Notes: generated by a model not told the origin, from the letters alone. Shown: positions 1 to 12,291, counted from the stretch's first letter. The stretch is 64,000 nucleotides of DNA from Lophium mytilinum (GCA_010093605.1 MU004185.1:331334-395333); one strand, 5' to 3'. Translations and numbers: made by a program.

Positions 1-572
1 GGCCTTGCCTACCACCTTATCTCCTCTTTCGTATTCTCCTCATCCACGCCCGTGTGATTCTGTTTGGTCGTCCCCGGCCTCTACCACCTACTCAATCGGG
101 GTACCTAGTATGCCTAGTATCAGTATAACGTTACCAAAATTACTTCATCCACTCGCTCAGATGGCTTCAAGCCTCCTCTCATACAGTTTTGCCCTCCCAA
201 AGGGGATCCGCGAATAACTCCGCTCCCGATTCCTAGCCCGCAATGTACCAACACTCCCTACCACCAAGCAAGCTCTGATCCTTAGTTCGACGGCCTCCCG
301 AGAGGGTCTAAAGCTATATAGAGGCCGGAAGTCTGTCATGAAATGGGGCATGGGAAGCACGTAAACTTAGCGGAGCGCGCGTGGAGATGGAGAGGGTAAA
401 GTGTAAAGTTATCGTGGAAGAATACTGATCTCGATCGCAATTCACGAGTTCTGATGTCTGACTTGTGAGAATTGCGCTATGGTCCCACTATCTCTCTGCC
501 TCATCTATTCCACTCCACCATCCAGATCCCACTACTCTCTAGAACCCCAGCATCTACCCTCTACAACACTCT
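1..572. other. Left-edge intergenic sequence
   Basis: This is the 3' flank of the urea permease gene. Only short, low-quality reading frames are present on either strand and none resembles a known family. I see no RNA gene, repeat or clear regulatory site in it. The window edge may cut a neighbouring gene to the left, but nothing in the first bases proves it. Confidence 0.5.
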
Positions 573-3004
573 TTACAACCCACCCCTCCCCCTCCTCTTC
601 TTACTCCCCCTCAAATCCTGCCCAATCTCCGTAAACAACTCCACAAAGAACCCCCTCACCTCCCAAATCGGCAAAATCGTACTCACGAAACTCGAGCAAA
701 ACACCCAGATAAACGAGATAACCACCCACGCCGTGAAAAAGCCCTTACTAAAAATATAGTGGCTGAAGAACATCGGCATCGGAATCAAAAAGTCCATGAT
801 AAACGTCAGCACAAAGGACGATATGCACGCGAGTTTGAACGCCGCGCGGAGTTTGTGCGGCTCGTCAGGCGGGGCGATCTCGACGTGGAGATTTGGCGAA
901 GTGGCTGTAGTAGTGGTAGTGGGAACCGTGTCGACCTTCTCTTCCTCTTTCTCTGAGTCGGAGAGGTTGGGCGAGGATTCGGGGGGCGTGGAGGCCGTGG
1001 GTGCGCTGTCAATGACAGCGACGTTGATGGCGCGCGTGATTTCCCAGTCGAAGTTGTCCATTTTGATGCTTGACACTGCGACGCTGAGGATGAGGCCGGT
1101 CATTATTGCGGCGAGGTTGCCGGCGAGGGTTGGGTAGGATAGGCCGGTGGTGTGGACGGAGAGCTCGCCGTAATAGTGCTTTGCGGTGGTCAGCCATGCG
1201 ATGAGCCCGGCTGATAGTCCACCGAGACAGCCTGTAATGGCGCCGGCTTTGGTTTGGCCTTTCCAGGTGATGGCGAAGGCGGCGGGGAAGACGGCGCCGC
1301 CGATGAGAAGGCCCATGACTAGGAAGAGCCATCCGAGATCGATGCCGATGGCGTTCCAGATGCAGGCGAAGACGGCCATGGTGAGGCCGAAGACGCATAT
1401 CATGGCGTGGGAGACGAAGATGAGCTGGGAAGGTGAGGCGAGCGGCTTGATGTAGCACTTGTAGACGTCGAAGGTCAGGATGGAGGAGACAGCTATGAGC
1501 TCCGCGGAGGCGCAGGATGTAACGGCCATGAAAAGCACGATGAGCAACGCTACAGCGCCCCCTTTCCCGAGCATCGCGGAGGCGGCGTATGCAGCTGTCA
1601 GACCAGACGAGATCTCCGCAGATGTAGGCGGGTTGGGGTACGTAGGGAATCGAGGATTATCCGTCAGTGCGACGGCAGCGAGGCCAAGGGTCGTGGCGAA
1701 GCCGAACGGGATCGCAAACCAAGCTAAGCCCCCCATAATATATGCCCGGACGGCAGTAGTTGGGCGAGAGGCGATGGCGCGCTGCCAGTATGCTTGATCG
1801 AGGAAAACGGTGCCGCTGCCAGAGCAAAGTTGGATGACGCCAAAGACGAGAGCGTAGTTGGACTTTAGTGTGAGATAGGAGCCTTCGTGGTTACCTTCGA
1901 CGGGGCGCTTGATGGCGGCTTCTTTGAGGAGGTCATACATCTCGCCGGGCGAACCGATGAGGGAGCTGACTGAGTAGGCGTTGAACATGAAGTATAGAAT
2001 GATAATCATGAGGATGAGAGTGTGGGAGTAGTCGCCTAAAGCCAGCGTCAGCTATCAGGTTTTGGGCCTCATGATACTTGATGTTTGATCGTGAAGTCCT
2101 CCAGTGACATGCTTGACCGACGACTAGGAGAAGGTGTGAAGGTGGAACTCACATAGGAAGGTTGCTCTGAGTCCACCCAAAATAACATATGTGCAAACAC
2201 CTTGACAACACCAGCTATTAGCTTTAACGACTCCATTGGGATGCATGGCTTACCCGTCGGGATCAAGAAGATAGCCGCATAGACATTCATGCCCGTCAAA
2301 GAGGTCACGACCGCACTTCCACCGAGTAACAGCTGACTCCCAACTAGAATATTGGTGACGAAAGCAAAGAACATGAAGATCAGATGCGTCACCTTGCCAT
2401 ACCGAGCATAGATGATCTCAAGGTAGGTATGGCAGCGAGGAGCGTTCTGCTTGACTTTACATGCGAGGATCGAGAACATCAGAATCTGGACGGTTGCTCC
2501 GGCCGCGTACTGTGATGTGTGAGAAATGCATGGCCAGAGAGTTGTTGTATACTACTTACCCAAAACGGTCCAGCGACTGTATATTCGTTAGCAAATGGTG
2601 GCCGGGTTAAGATTGAATGGGGGACATACCTCCATAGGTATACGCAACGGTACAGCTCTGGAGCAGAGTCGCTGCCCAGGTCCAGGCTGACACGATTCCA
2701 CTAGCGATGAGGCCTGGTTTCACGCTTCTGCTCGCAGTGTTGAACTCTTCCGATTGCTTTGTTGAGTATGTCGTATATCGATTCTTCAAGATATAAGCGC
2801 CTTGCAGCCTAGGTCATGAGTAGAACTACATACCTGAAGGAACGATACACCCATCATAACAAACGCAAAGAAGAACTAGAAATCGAAGAGTTAGATTTGA
2901 AGCCCCCACTGCATCAAGTTAATGATGGGAATAATACTGACCCCAACGCCCACAACAACGCCATAGCCGGCGCCGAGAGGCAAAGTAGCAGAGACAGTAG
3001 ACAT
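573..3004 (-). CDS. dur3: DUR3-type urea active transporter (sodium:solute symporter family)
   Basis: Plasma-membrane importer of urea (in yeast also polyamines), coupled to protons or sodium; family knowledge, TC 2.A.21. Seven exons rebuild one frame of 680 aa, the usual length: 2942-3004, 2834-2875, 2630-2783, 2560-2576, 2254-2509, 2153-2200 and 573-2035. The 17-nt exon 2560-2576 and the 42-nt exon 2834-2875 are needed to keep the frame and give conserved DUR3 text: GYGVVVGVG, then [70 protein letters not shown] and [14 protein letters not shown]. About fifteen hydrophobic helices are visible, with a hydrophilic Ser/Glu-rich loop near residues 540-590 in the C-terminal third. The ATG at 3004 is the best start, although the frame stays open a little upstream. 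GATAAG motifs lie upstream (see separate entry), which suits nitrogen-catabolite control. Family assignment is secure; substrate is inferred. Confidence 0.93.
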
Positions 3005-3260
3005 AATCGCGTTGAAAGGTTCAACTCTCAGTTCTCAAAGTTCAACACCAAACCTAACGTGAGGATAGAGCACTACGGTTATACCACAGCATCCCACTAT
3101 CGCCCCAGGCATCGGATGAAACAAGCCGAACGTCATCATCGGCAAGTCTGCCGCTGCTGTGCAACCCCCAGCATCTAAACACGGCATAATAGCCAGGTAC
3201 AAGATAGGTAGTCGAACGGACGTACCACAGCGCTGTATTTCAGCGCATTATTCACAGCGC

Positions 3261-3444
3261 GATAAGTGGCAGCAGTAGCAGAAGGAAAATGAAGAAATAA
3301 GAGGACTATGTCAGAGTATCGTGCGATAACGTGGTATCCCTACCGTTTCTACGTCGTTTGGGTGGATAAGGAAGGGATTTGCATGCTGGGATCGGCGACG
3401 GCATTGTCTAGGACATCTCTACGCGAAACGGGTGGGAAGATAAG
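3261..3444. promoter_or_regulatory. Cluster of GATAAG motifs upstream of the urea permease
   Basis: Three exact GATAAG hexamers lie at 3261-3266, 3365-3370 and 3439-3444, with a GATAAC at about 3324, that is 250-440 bp upstream of the DUR3 start. HGATAR is the established binding site of the fungal nitrogen GATA activators (AreA/NIT2), which control urea permeases in Aspergillus and yeast. The motif match is seen; the function here is inferred. Confidence 0.45.
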
Positions 3445-3946
3445 AGAGCTCTGGGCCATGTCTATACCAATGTCCGCGGAAATAGAGTCATAAGGGACGA
3501 GTAGAAGTATTCTGCTATCAATCATGGTGCTTCAGGACCTGCGGCACAGTGGAGGAGTTGATGTTGGGATAGAGAGCTGACGCCATCATGGAGAGGATAG
3601 GAGGTCCGTTCACGGCCGTTTCGCCTAAGCCTTATTAGTCTAGCACATCACCTCCATTTCTGCTCAATGATCGGGGTCTCAATTCTCGTCACTATCTTCG
3701 TGATCTTTCTCGATTTGTCCTATATCAAGCTATTTCCATCCTTATTCTGTAAAAGCATGATAATGACGCGGTAGGAAGTACTCGCTAGCGACAAGAGGTC
3801 ATGCAGGAAGTACCCCTTGTGTCGAAGCAAAGTTTGTCACAGCCTCAATGTACTTTTGTGCTATACAAGCTACCGGGCTACATAAATTAATTTCCTACGC
3901 ATGGCTGCCTACTTTGGTGGGTTTCTTTAGTGCCCAAATGGTGGTC

Positions 3947-3996
3947 GTGAGGAGGCTAGGTCGACGCGCTATGGCGTAGCTGCCTAGCCTCATCAC
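3947..3996. repeat. 14-bp inverted repeat (hairpin)
   Basis: The arm GTGAGGAGGCTAGG (3947-3960) is answered by CCTAGCCTCATCAC (3983-3996), one mismatch in fourteen, loop 22 bp. It stands just upstream of the broken gene at 4062. It could be a small mobile-element remnant or a chance fold. Confidence 0.4.
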
Positions 3997-4061
3997 AAAG
4001 TCTTACAGCTCGTTTCCGACTGAATCTCCTCCATCTCCATTAGGCGGAAACACATCTTAAA

Positions 4062-4526
4062 ATGCCTCGAACAATCCACCTCCTCATATTCAACTCTCCC
4101 ATCTTCCCAGCTCACTAGGCCCTCTGGATCTCCCATCCCGCCAATTCAAATACCGGCAAACTCATCAACGCCGTCGGAGACGCAGCCACAGGCTTCGAGA
4201 CTATCATTGAACGGGGATATGACCTCGGGGATATTACTCAACGCCACCAACTCGTGCGCCTAGGCGAGCTTTCAGATGTCAAAGGTGACGAGGAGGCTTC
4301 GAACGAAGAGACGAGTACAGGACATGACTACCTCGAAGAAATTGCTTTGAGCGTGCCGGCACCGACGAAAAGCTTGGTATCGCCCACTTCCACGGAGGGA
4401 CCAAGACACAGAGTAGAGATCCAGAACTGTCAGACGTGGCTTCGGCATGCGGTTGCTGCGCTTGTGCAGGCTGGCGTTGTGGGTCAAGCAGCTCTTCAGA
4501 TTGTGGATGGTGCTCCTAAGAACTGA
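4062..4526 (+). pseudogene. Conserved small fungal protein gene with an early TAG codon
   Basis: From the ATG at 4062 a frame of 154 codons runs to the stop at 4524-4526, interrupted only by TAG at 4116-4118 (codon 19). The translation on both sides is continuous in character: it begins MPRTIHLLIFNSPIFPAH, then ALWISHPANS, GKLINAVGDAATGFE and RGYDL, and ends with CQTWLRHAVAALV and a terminal APKN. This pattern resembles a widespread uncharacterised ascomycete family of about 150-190 aa in which H-W-A-L-W is expected at the TAG position. A TGG to TAG change is what RIP would cause (CpA to TpA on the other strand). No donor site precedes the TAG that could splice it out. An alternative is a shorter protein starting at the Met at 4254 (90 aa). 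Function unknown. Confidence 0.55.
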
Positions 4527-5189
4527 GGAGACTGGAGCTGGCATCGGGCCACTCGCATTTCGCCGGGTTGACTTGTTGCTAGGTCATGGTAAGGCCGCGG
4601 TGAAACGAGAGATCACATTATAGACTGTTTGCTGTTTGGTGACTGAGTTAGGGTATAAGTATAGTTTCATTTTATGCAGCTCTCACTCCCGGGTGTGGCT
4701 CTATGGTGGGTTCCGACCTCACTGAGCTGCGCACAAAACTCGAAAAGCCTTTGCTGGCAAAGGTGGATCACCGACCCGGGCAGACATTAACCCCCCGCTG
4801 AGAAACACATTCCGACTGTGTTCGACGCGCGGGGTAAGTCTTTTGTTCTTTCTTTTTTTTTCCCCCTCAGTCACCGAGATGAAGGTCGTGCAGGCGCTTC
4901 AACATGCATTAACAGATTCGAGCGACACGAACTTTAGAGGCGGTGAACTCATTGGACCACCGCGGATAACAGTAGAGAAGTGTACATAGACCGGAAGTAC
5001 GAATTTCTATAGCGATCATAGGGACAGGAGAGAGAGTTGTTATTATTTGCAAAGGTACTTTACTCACTATAGCGGTATCTAAACACCAGACCGGGTATCG
5101 TGTACTTGACCAAACGCCGTTTTCTCCTAGATACGAGCCATGCCTACCTTCAAGACCATAGACTGTATACCGAGGGCCCAATCCTGGCC
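4527..5189. other. Intergenic region, convergent
   Basis: Lies between the ends of the broken small gene and the DUF202 gene. It has a T-rich run near 4850-4862 and no convincing reading frame, RNA gene or repeat. Confidence 0.5.
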
Positions 5190-6176
5190 TTAGGAAGTCA
5201 TCTCCTTCTCAATGTCGATCGCCACACTGAAAATGAATACCACCAAGGAAAGCTCCCGACCCGTCAGCTCGCGCACATCAAAAGAAATAGTATCCCACTC
5301 ACCACAATCACTAGTATCATTATGGACGTAATCTCCCAGCCGCCGGCGTGCACATATCCGCGTATGATGGCGTTCTGCTGCCGCCAAAATCGGAATGCGC
5401 CGAGGAGGAGAACCACGACGGCCGCGCCGATGAAGGTCGCAGCGAGAGGTATACCGAGGACGAAGAAGCCGAGCTCGGGATTGGGGTGCAGAGCGTGCTG
5501 CAGACGAAAGAGCTGGGCGATGACGACGCCGGTCATGGCGAGGGCGAGCGAGGTGCGGAGGTAGGCTAGGAAGGTCCGCTCGAGGGCTGTCAAGTGTCAG
5601 TCGAATTTACAATGAAATTTGTAGTCTCGTAGCCCTGTCAACATTGAGGGTGGATGTATGAGGCAAAAGCTCAACTAGAGCATACCCATCGAGGCTTTGT
5701 GCGGTAGAGAACAGAATGAACCCACCTAGATGATCCCTATGTTGTCCCTCCTCGATCGTAACACTAATCTGGGTCCTCCACCACTTCGTGATCCCATCAT
5801 ACCAGTGAGGTGTCTGCCGCCGGAGCTGATTCCGGCTCGCCTCTGCCTCCCACTCCTCATCCGGGACCGTGGTGATAGATTCTGAGTGTCTACGCGCAGA
5901 TCTTGCTCTCAGATATGGTGACGTACGGGACAAGCCGAAGCTGTTACGTGGTTGTGTAGGGTACGCGTAGGGAGAGCGCGAGAGCTCTTCTTGGGAGCGT
6001 TGCTCATTGGGGGACGAGGAGGACGCATGGGCAGAACCTGATGGAGAAAGAGAATCTAATTCCTTCGCTATCCGCTGGTTGTGTATCTTGCGGTGCTCGT
6101 CTGAGTCGGGGTGAGGGGATAGAGGGAAGTGGAGGGTCGCTGGTGGGAGGGTGAGAGGCGCTGGGTCTGGATCCAT
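5190..6176 (-). CDS. DUF202-domain membrane protein
   Basis: Three exons, 5726-6176, 5303-5586 and 5190-5252, give 265 aa. The N-terminal ~140 residues are hydrophilic and Ser/Pro/Arg-rich (probably cytosolic). They lead into WWRTQISVTIEEGQHRDHL and then, across the intron, the DUF202 signature ALERTFLAYLRTSLALAMTG. Three hydrophobic helices follow: about residues 158-175, 188-208 and 238-260. The last intron (50 nt, GTGAGT donor, CTGAC branch, acceptor at 5253) is needed to complete the third helix (VIVLSLVVFIFSVAIDIEKE); without it the protein would end early inside that helix. DUF202 domains also occur in vacuolar transporter chaperone proteins, but no SPX domain is present, so the role is unknown. 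The start at 6176 is chosen over an upstream Met because the upstream part lacks conservation-like sequence. Confidence 0.82.
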
Positions 6177-7881
6177 TGTTATCGTGTCGAAAGAGCTGTG
6201 GGGAGCATGAGTTGCTGGCGGGTCAGCATTGAAGAAGCTGTGAGATCTACTTCGCAATTGCGCATTGCGTTTCGTGAATTCTGAGTGCTGGATAAGGTTG
6301 TGGAGGTGAAGGAAGATAGATCGCCGACTAAAAGATGAGCCAGAGTTACTTGCGCGAGTCAAGACGTGGGGCGGGCCGAGACGTCGAAGAGTCAAGTAAC
6401 TCTGCTCACACAACTTCTCATGCTCAGCTACAACATTCACAGGATGAAATCGCCAAAGTCCGAGCTCTCATATCATTCTCCGCGAGGTCTTCACTTCCAA
6501 GCTAATCTTCCTGACCATCAATGAGGCCCCCCTCGTTTGTGCTTCAAAAAGAGGATGTAAAGAAGATCGATCTGTTTTCCTTATTCTTCCCTCATCTAAA
6601 GCCCACCGGTCTATATTCTTCCTATCTAGGGACTATGGAATTGACTTTAAATCTATCTCGGAACAATATCATGCCAAGGCGCGGGCTGGCTTTCGTTTAC
6701 ACATCTCGCGTCATTAAAACCAAGTCAAAGTTCTAATATAGAGCCCATGGCAATAATATGATGCAATCGCACCGGCTGGCGGCTTTTGTGCTTCTCGTGG
6801 CATTGAAAGAAAGCCAGTCCAAGGATTTGGTTTAGTTGCGTTGTCGATGGACTTCAAACTTCATGGGTGGCTCCTGACTGTGCTTCTCGCGACATCGGAA
6901 TCGACCTACTTTTGATACCCAAAGTAAGGATTAGTAAATCTTACTAGGACTCTGCGTCTAGACTACACTATCCCAGATTGATCTAGGCTTCTGGAGTTAT
7001 CAATAAGTAGGAGAATTTTGGTCCATCTATTCCAACGTGTCCAAATTTCACCACCATTTACTCGCTAAGAACTACCCAATCCGGGAATTTTCGGCAGAAA
7101 CATAGGGGACGGCACAGTGCGTAAAGTTGGCTACAACTATATATGTTTGACTTGTGAAAAGAGGGCCAATATTGTTTGTTGCGGTTAGGCAGTATGCGGA
7201 GGTACTTCGAGGCCGATATACAGATCTATTCGAATTCAATTGTCGTGCTCAGGTAGGCTCCCTTGAACGAAAGTGACAGGCTACGAATTTAAAACTCTTT
7301 TAAAATAACACACCTCAGCTACAGACTCATTCTAGAATCGTGTGTATTTGCTCACCACTGCTTGAGGTTCTCTAGTGCACTTTCAAAATCTGTAAAACGA
7401 AAGTTTTGACAAGTCTGATAGCTCTCTGAGCAACATCAGACGGTGCTGGTCTGCTGCTTTATACTTAACAGAGCCTACTAAGAACAGCAGAATAGACTGC
7501 GCATTTGACTTGATACTAATGACTGCCTCGACGCTTAATTATTGGAGAAGTAGCAAGCGCATGATAGACGCAGGTGGTTCCTTTGTGGTGCAGAGGAGCC
7601 AGACCCAGGTGGTCGGGAAGTTTGAGCAGGAGCAGCCGCCGAAGGAACTGGGGCCGTGCATGACGCCACTGGCATACTTCGCGGTCGCCATCAAACGGAC
7701 GATTCACCACTCAACACCACCCCCTCGCCACGATACGCCCCTCAGTACCACGCTCTCCGCCTTCATATTAGAGCGCAGTCCCCTACCTTGAGATACTGGG
7801 GCCCTCGATTGCACAGCAGCTCGGCGCTGCACCCGCTTCCCTGTCGCGTCCCATCTCAGCTTCGCCCCCCCCGATATCGCT
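6177..7881. other. Intergenic region between divergent genes
   Basis: 1.7 kb separating the DUF202 gene (minus) from the zinc transporter (plus), so it holds both promoters. Only short unrecognised frames occur. Around 7340-7400 a stretch (CCACTGCTTGAGG) faintly recalls the hairpin elements in the PTR2 intron, but the match is too weak to call. Confidence 0.45.
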
Positions 7882-9881
7882 ATGGGGCTCTCCAAGTCGC
7901 ATAGGATACTGATCCTGCTGGCCATTGATTCTGCCTTCTTCTTCCTAGAGCTGATTATTGGTATGTTCTGTTGGTCTCTCGTGTGAGCTCTTTTGACACT
8001 CAATACAGGTTATGCCGTTCATTCGCTCGCCCTCGTCGCCGACTCCTTTCATATGGTTCGTCTCCGCCGAAACGCTCCTGAAATCCACATACCTAAATGC
8101 TACTACAGCTGAATGATGTCTTGTCGCTCATAGTCGGTCTCTGGGCGGTCAGGGTTGCCAATCAGAGAACAAACTCCAAGATGTACACCTACGGGGTAAG
8201 CAGTCGCGACCTATGTTTCACGACTCCTCTAATCCCGCCTAGTGGCAACGCGCAGAAACTCTCGGAGCCCTCGTCAACGGCGTATTCCTTGTCGCCCTGT
8301 GCCTCTCCATCTTCCTCGAAGCGATCCAGCGATTCGTCGAACCCCAAGAAGTCTCACACCCACAGCTGGTCATGATTGTTGGATGCTTTGGATTGGCGTC
8401 CAATATCCTCGGTCTATTCCTCTTTCATGACCATGGACACAGCCATGGCGGACATTCACACGGACCCGCTGATACCCACAGTGCGGCGGAGGAAGGACAT
8501 GCCGGACATACACACGATGAGGACGAGGCAGTTGCGGACGAGAGTGGCAATATTGCGGATGTGCTCCCGGAAAGCAGAATCGGAAATTTACCGTCCGCCA
8601 TTAGCAATACTCCACGCAAGGGGAGTGATCCGGCGGGAAGGAACGTCTCGTGGACTCATTCCGACACGTCGACGATAAAGGCTAATTCGAAGACTAATAC
8701 CCTGAAGAAGAACCGAAAGCACAGCCGCTCACGGTCACGGGGATATTCTAACATAGAAGAGATATACGTGCACCCCTCCTCATTCCGGAGTGAGATCATC
8801 AACGCCTCTCGCATCGACGAGGCCGACTCCTCCAGCACCGACAACGAAAATGAAACAGCCAGCCCGGCTCCAGTTGAAGGCCAGGCCAGTCCGACTGAGA
8901 CCTCACCCCTCATCAAGAGGGGCTCCCACTCATCACATTCACACGGCAAAAAAGACTGGCATGCGGACCACAAGCATAACGCGCCCAAAGACGGTGGAAA
9001 GTCTGGTGGCCACGGCCACTCTCACGGCGATCTCAACATGCGCGGCGTTTTCTTGCACGTCATGGGCGACGCACTCGGCAATATTGGTGTCATTGCATCA
9101 GCACTCTTCATCTGGCTCACAGACTTCTCGTGGCGTTTCTACGCCGATCCGCTTATCTCGCTAATCATCACCGTTATCATTCTGGCCTCTGCTATTCCCT
9201 TGTGCAAGGCAGCCTCTCGAATCTTGCTCCAGGCTGTGCCAGCTGGTATCTCTATTGACGATATCAAGGAGGATATCGCCGAACTCCCTGGCATTGTCTC
9301 CTGCCATCATCTGCACGTCTGGCAGCTGTCCGACACCAAGCTCGTTGCCAGCTTGCACGTGCAGGTTGGCTTCGATTTCAAGGGCGAGGGCAGTGCCAGA
9401 TACATGACGCTAGCCAAAGCTGTGCGAAAGTGTCTACACGAGTATGGGATCCATTCTAGCACCATCCAGCCCGAGTTCTGCCTCGACAAGAACCACGACC
9501 ATGTGGACCAAGCCGAAGCCGACGAGAGCAGCTGCGATGATGAGTTCCCGAATGGAGGTGGCAGTGGAAACGGCAACGGCGTCGGGAGTGGCAGCAAAAC
9601 CGGCAGCAAGACTGGCAGCACCACGGGCGAAGACGTGTGTCTACTCGAGTGCGGAGATGATTGCGAGGGTGGGAAGCAGTGCTGTCCTCAAGACGGGGCG
9701 GCGAGGTAGGGAGTGGTGAGATGGTGTTGATCTACCACTCTGCTAACACGGCTTTCTCCGTAGCGATAGGCCGGACGAGCCTGCCCCCGAAGGCCTCATC
9801 AGCAAGCTCGTTCGCAAGCTCAGCCGCCGTACCCTCGAGGAACCCGAGGAGGAGATTCCTGAGGGGTACAATGATGTTTAG
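7882..9881 (+). CDS. zrc1: CDF zinc transporter, ZRC1/COT1 type
   Basis: Cation diffusion facilitator that moves Zn2+ (and possibly Co2+/Cd2+) from cytosol into the vacuole in exchange for protons (family knowledge). Five exons, 7882-7960, 8009-8055, 8109-8195, 8243-9705 and 9764-9881, give 597 aa. Helix 2 carries ALVADSFHMLND and helix 5 carries HVMGDALGN, the paired H-x3-D zinc sites. Between helices 4 and 5 is a long loop with His-rich runs at its beginning (HDHGHSHGGHSHG) and its end (SHSSHSHGKK, GGHGHSHGD) and an SR/KR-rich part in between. The cytosolic C-terminal domain follows helix 6. The tail is unusual: a Gly/Ser linker, then a cluster of six cysteines (CLLECGDDCEGG, KQCC). A final intron with donor at 9706 splices on a last exon ending in EGYNDV, avoiding an early stop. 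The start at 7882 matches the family N-terminus (MGLSKSHRILILLAID). Confidence 0.93.
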
Positions 9882-12291
9882 ACCCTGCGGCATACTCACC
9901 ACCTTGCTCACGCCGAGTAGTTTATTTGTGGAGCGCTTTCATTTTCTTCTGTACCAATGGACCGCACCTATTATTTCTTTTGTTTTTGGGATGATGGGTT
10001 CAGGGGAGTGTGGGGATTACAAGAAGGCCCAGGTTTTGGGGGCTACGGGGCCTACGTGGGTACATTGAGGTTTATAAGAGTAGCGAATGGGGTGTTCTTA
10101 ACAGCACAGGTATTGCCATGAGGATTCACTAGGGGTTTCCGGTCTATGGGCAGACGTGGGTTTAGGGTATTGCTAGGATGGGTGGATGCGCAAGGTGTAT
10201 ATATCTCTAATCTGAAGACGCATCCTGGATCTGATCCTGATCATCGAAGCTGGACGTGAGCAAGGCTTGAAGCGCATTGAAGGTGATGTGATGGGTTGTC
10301 GTATGGTTATGAGAGCAGATGGCTGATCTTCAGCTGAGATGCGTATCCGACGGAACAAGAAGGTTGGTATGGTGTGCATACAGTCCTAGGCCACAAGCGT
10401 GGGCACATGAACTCATTTCTGCTTGGCTCCAACTTGCCACTCGACACCACTGTTGGGGGTATCCTGGCTGCTGAGCAGCAAATCAGTCAAGAGATAGTCC
10501 AATTTGCACCGCTTGAACCTCGACATTACTATTGGATCTTCGAAACCCTGTAGGGCCTGTAGGGGGGCCCCAAGAAATGTCGATCCAGTGCGCCCAAACT
10601 TGTGGCCTGTCACTGTAAGTCAGGCCTCGACATGTTCTGGCAACGTTCTAGAAGGGGAGTGTGTTATCAGATGTTCGCCAAGATAGTATCGAATGACCAG
10701 CATTCTATAAATACGAATCGAGTTCCGAAATGAATTCCGTCCCGCCTCTCGCGCCGTGCCGTCTCTATCCCATTCTATCCATCCGCCTAGCAGTCAGAAG
10801 GTTAGGAACGGCCTCAGTAGGCACATCTTTCTCGCGGCCCTCTTTCCAACGTGGACAGAATGCCTCGCTGGTAACGCGTTCAGGAAGGTCTGGTGGTTCG
10901 CAGAGCTCGCTTCTCGTGTCGAGCGAGATAAGGTACTGTACATGTCTGTCAGCAAGTAGTGCAGAAGGCTGGTAGAAGCATCTCCACCAATCGCGGCATC
11001 GGTCCAATGCGGGCATGCTTCTGCCCTGTCAGAACTTTGAATGAAAGGCCCAGGTCCAATTACCAGGCTATTGGGAATCCCTTGTTGTTCAGTGGTACGA
11101 TGTCTGCCTCACGAGACAAGGGTGATCAGACAAGATAATCACATGAGACGTGAGTGGCTCCTTAGCCGCAGATGAATTCATATCGAAGTGAATGGGTGGG
11201 GCGAGCTATGCAGGCGAGGCAGGGAACAGGGGGAGAAGCACTGGCAAGCTTTGTGGACGGGCTTGGGCCCGCTGCAGCCACTCATGTCATTGCCGCCCCC
11301 GCATTTTCCTTAGCGGTGCGGAAAAAGCTTGGGCGCGCGAGGTTTCGAGGTTTCATCTCGAACGTCGCCTCCATGCACCCAATCTTCGCGAACGCTTATC
11401 CCCGAGTCGAGAGAGGCACGACGTTCGCCGCCTCTCCTCTTCACACCGAGATGGAGAGCGAGGGGGGTAGTGGAGCAGATTATACCGGCCCCCTCCGCAC
11501 TCACGCGATCGATGCAGAACTTGAAAAGATGCCGTCCCGGCACGCTGCTCCCGCGTGATATCGTGACAGGGTGACACGAGGTTACATACAAAACGGACCG
11601 CACAGCTCGATACCAAGGCGATACCAAGGCGCTTACCTTCACCCCCAGGAGCTTTCTCCGTTTGAAGAAGGCGACAATCAAAATGACAACCCGTGGACCA
11701 CTGTAAGCAACCCGCGGAGTCCAACACTCGGGACTCGGATCAAGGAGGCGTCGTATCCAAGGCTTGGCGCGCCTCCAACAGCAGGTGCGAGATGGCTGTA
11801 GTGCAGATCGTTACGCGATTGTGCGGGTGCCAGGTCGTCTACCGGGCGCCACAATCACCAATCCAAACTCTACGATTGGCCGGGGAGTGGGGAGTTGCTC
11901 GTCGGCCTTCCCGTATCGAAACAGGCGATCGACAAGGACTGGCCGGCTATCACGGGACAGGCGCGCCTCGTTGGCTGGCTATCTGGGCGGAAGCTTATCC
12001 AAAGCTTCGACGGGCCTTCGATACGCCACCCGGGCCTGCCTTGCCTGTCGAGCGCATCGCGGGCCCTGTCAGCGCGTTACATCGTCCCGGGGTTCCGCAG
12101 CGCGGTGTTGAGCGGTGCGTTGGGTTGGATTGGGAAGCGGCCCCGATGGCTGTTGTGTGGCCGTGGGTGTGGGACGTTGGGGTGGGACGCGGGTGGGGAA
12201 ACGGTATATCAACAGTCCGCGCTGCCCATATTGTTGGGGGGTTCAGGATTGATCGCGCTGGACGAACGATTTCCACACACCAATTGCAGAC
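9882..12291. other. Long gene-poor interval before the peptide transporter
   Basis: 2.4 kb. The second half (11.2-12.3 kb) is GC-rich, so several open frames of 80-270 codons exist on both strands, but they overlap one another, lack codon-like character and match nothing I know. I see no RNA gene. The final few hundred bases presumably contain the PTR2 promoter. Confidence 0.45.

Larger units (their letters stand above)
3005..4061. other. Intergenic region with GATA sites and a hairpin
   Basis: Contains the presumed DUR3 promoter (GATAAG cluster) and, at 3947-3996, an inverted repeat with 14-bp arms (one mismatch) around a 22-bp loop. A 61-codon frame at 3308-3493 has no recognisable similarity and I do not call it a gene. 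Confidence 0.5.

Noticed and set aside
7340-7470. Third copy of the PTR2 intron hairpin
   Set aside because: Shares only short words such as CCACTGCTT; no arm pairing.
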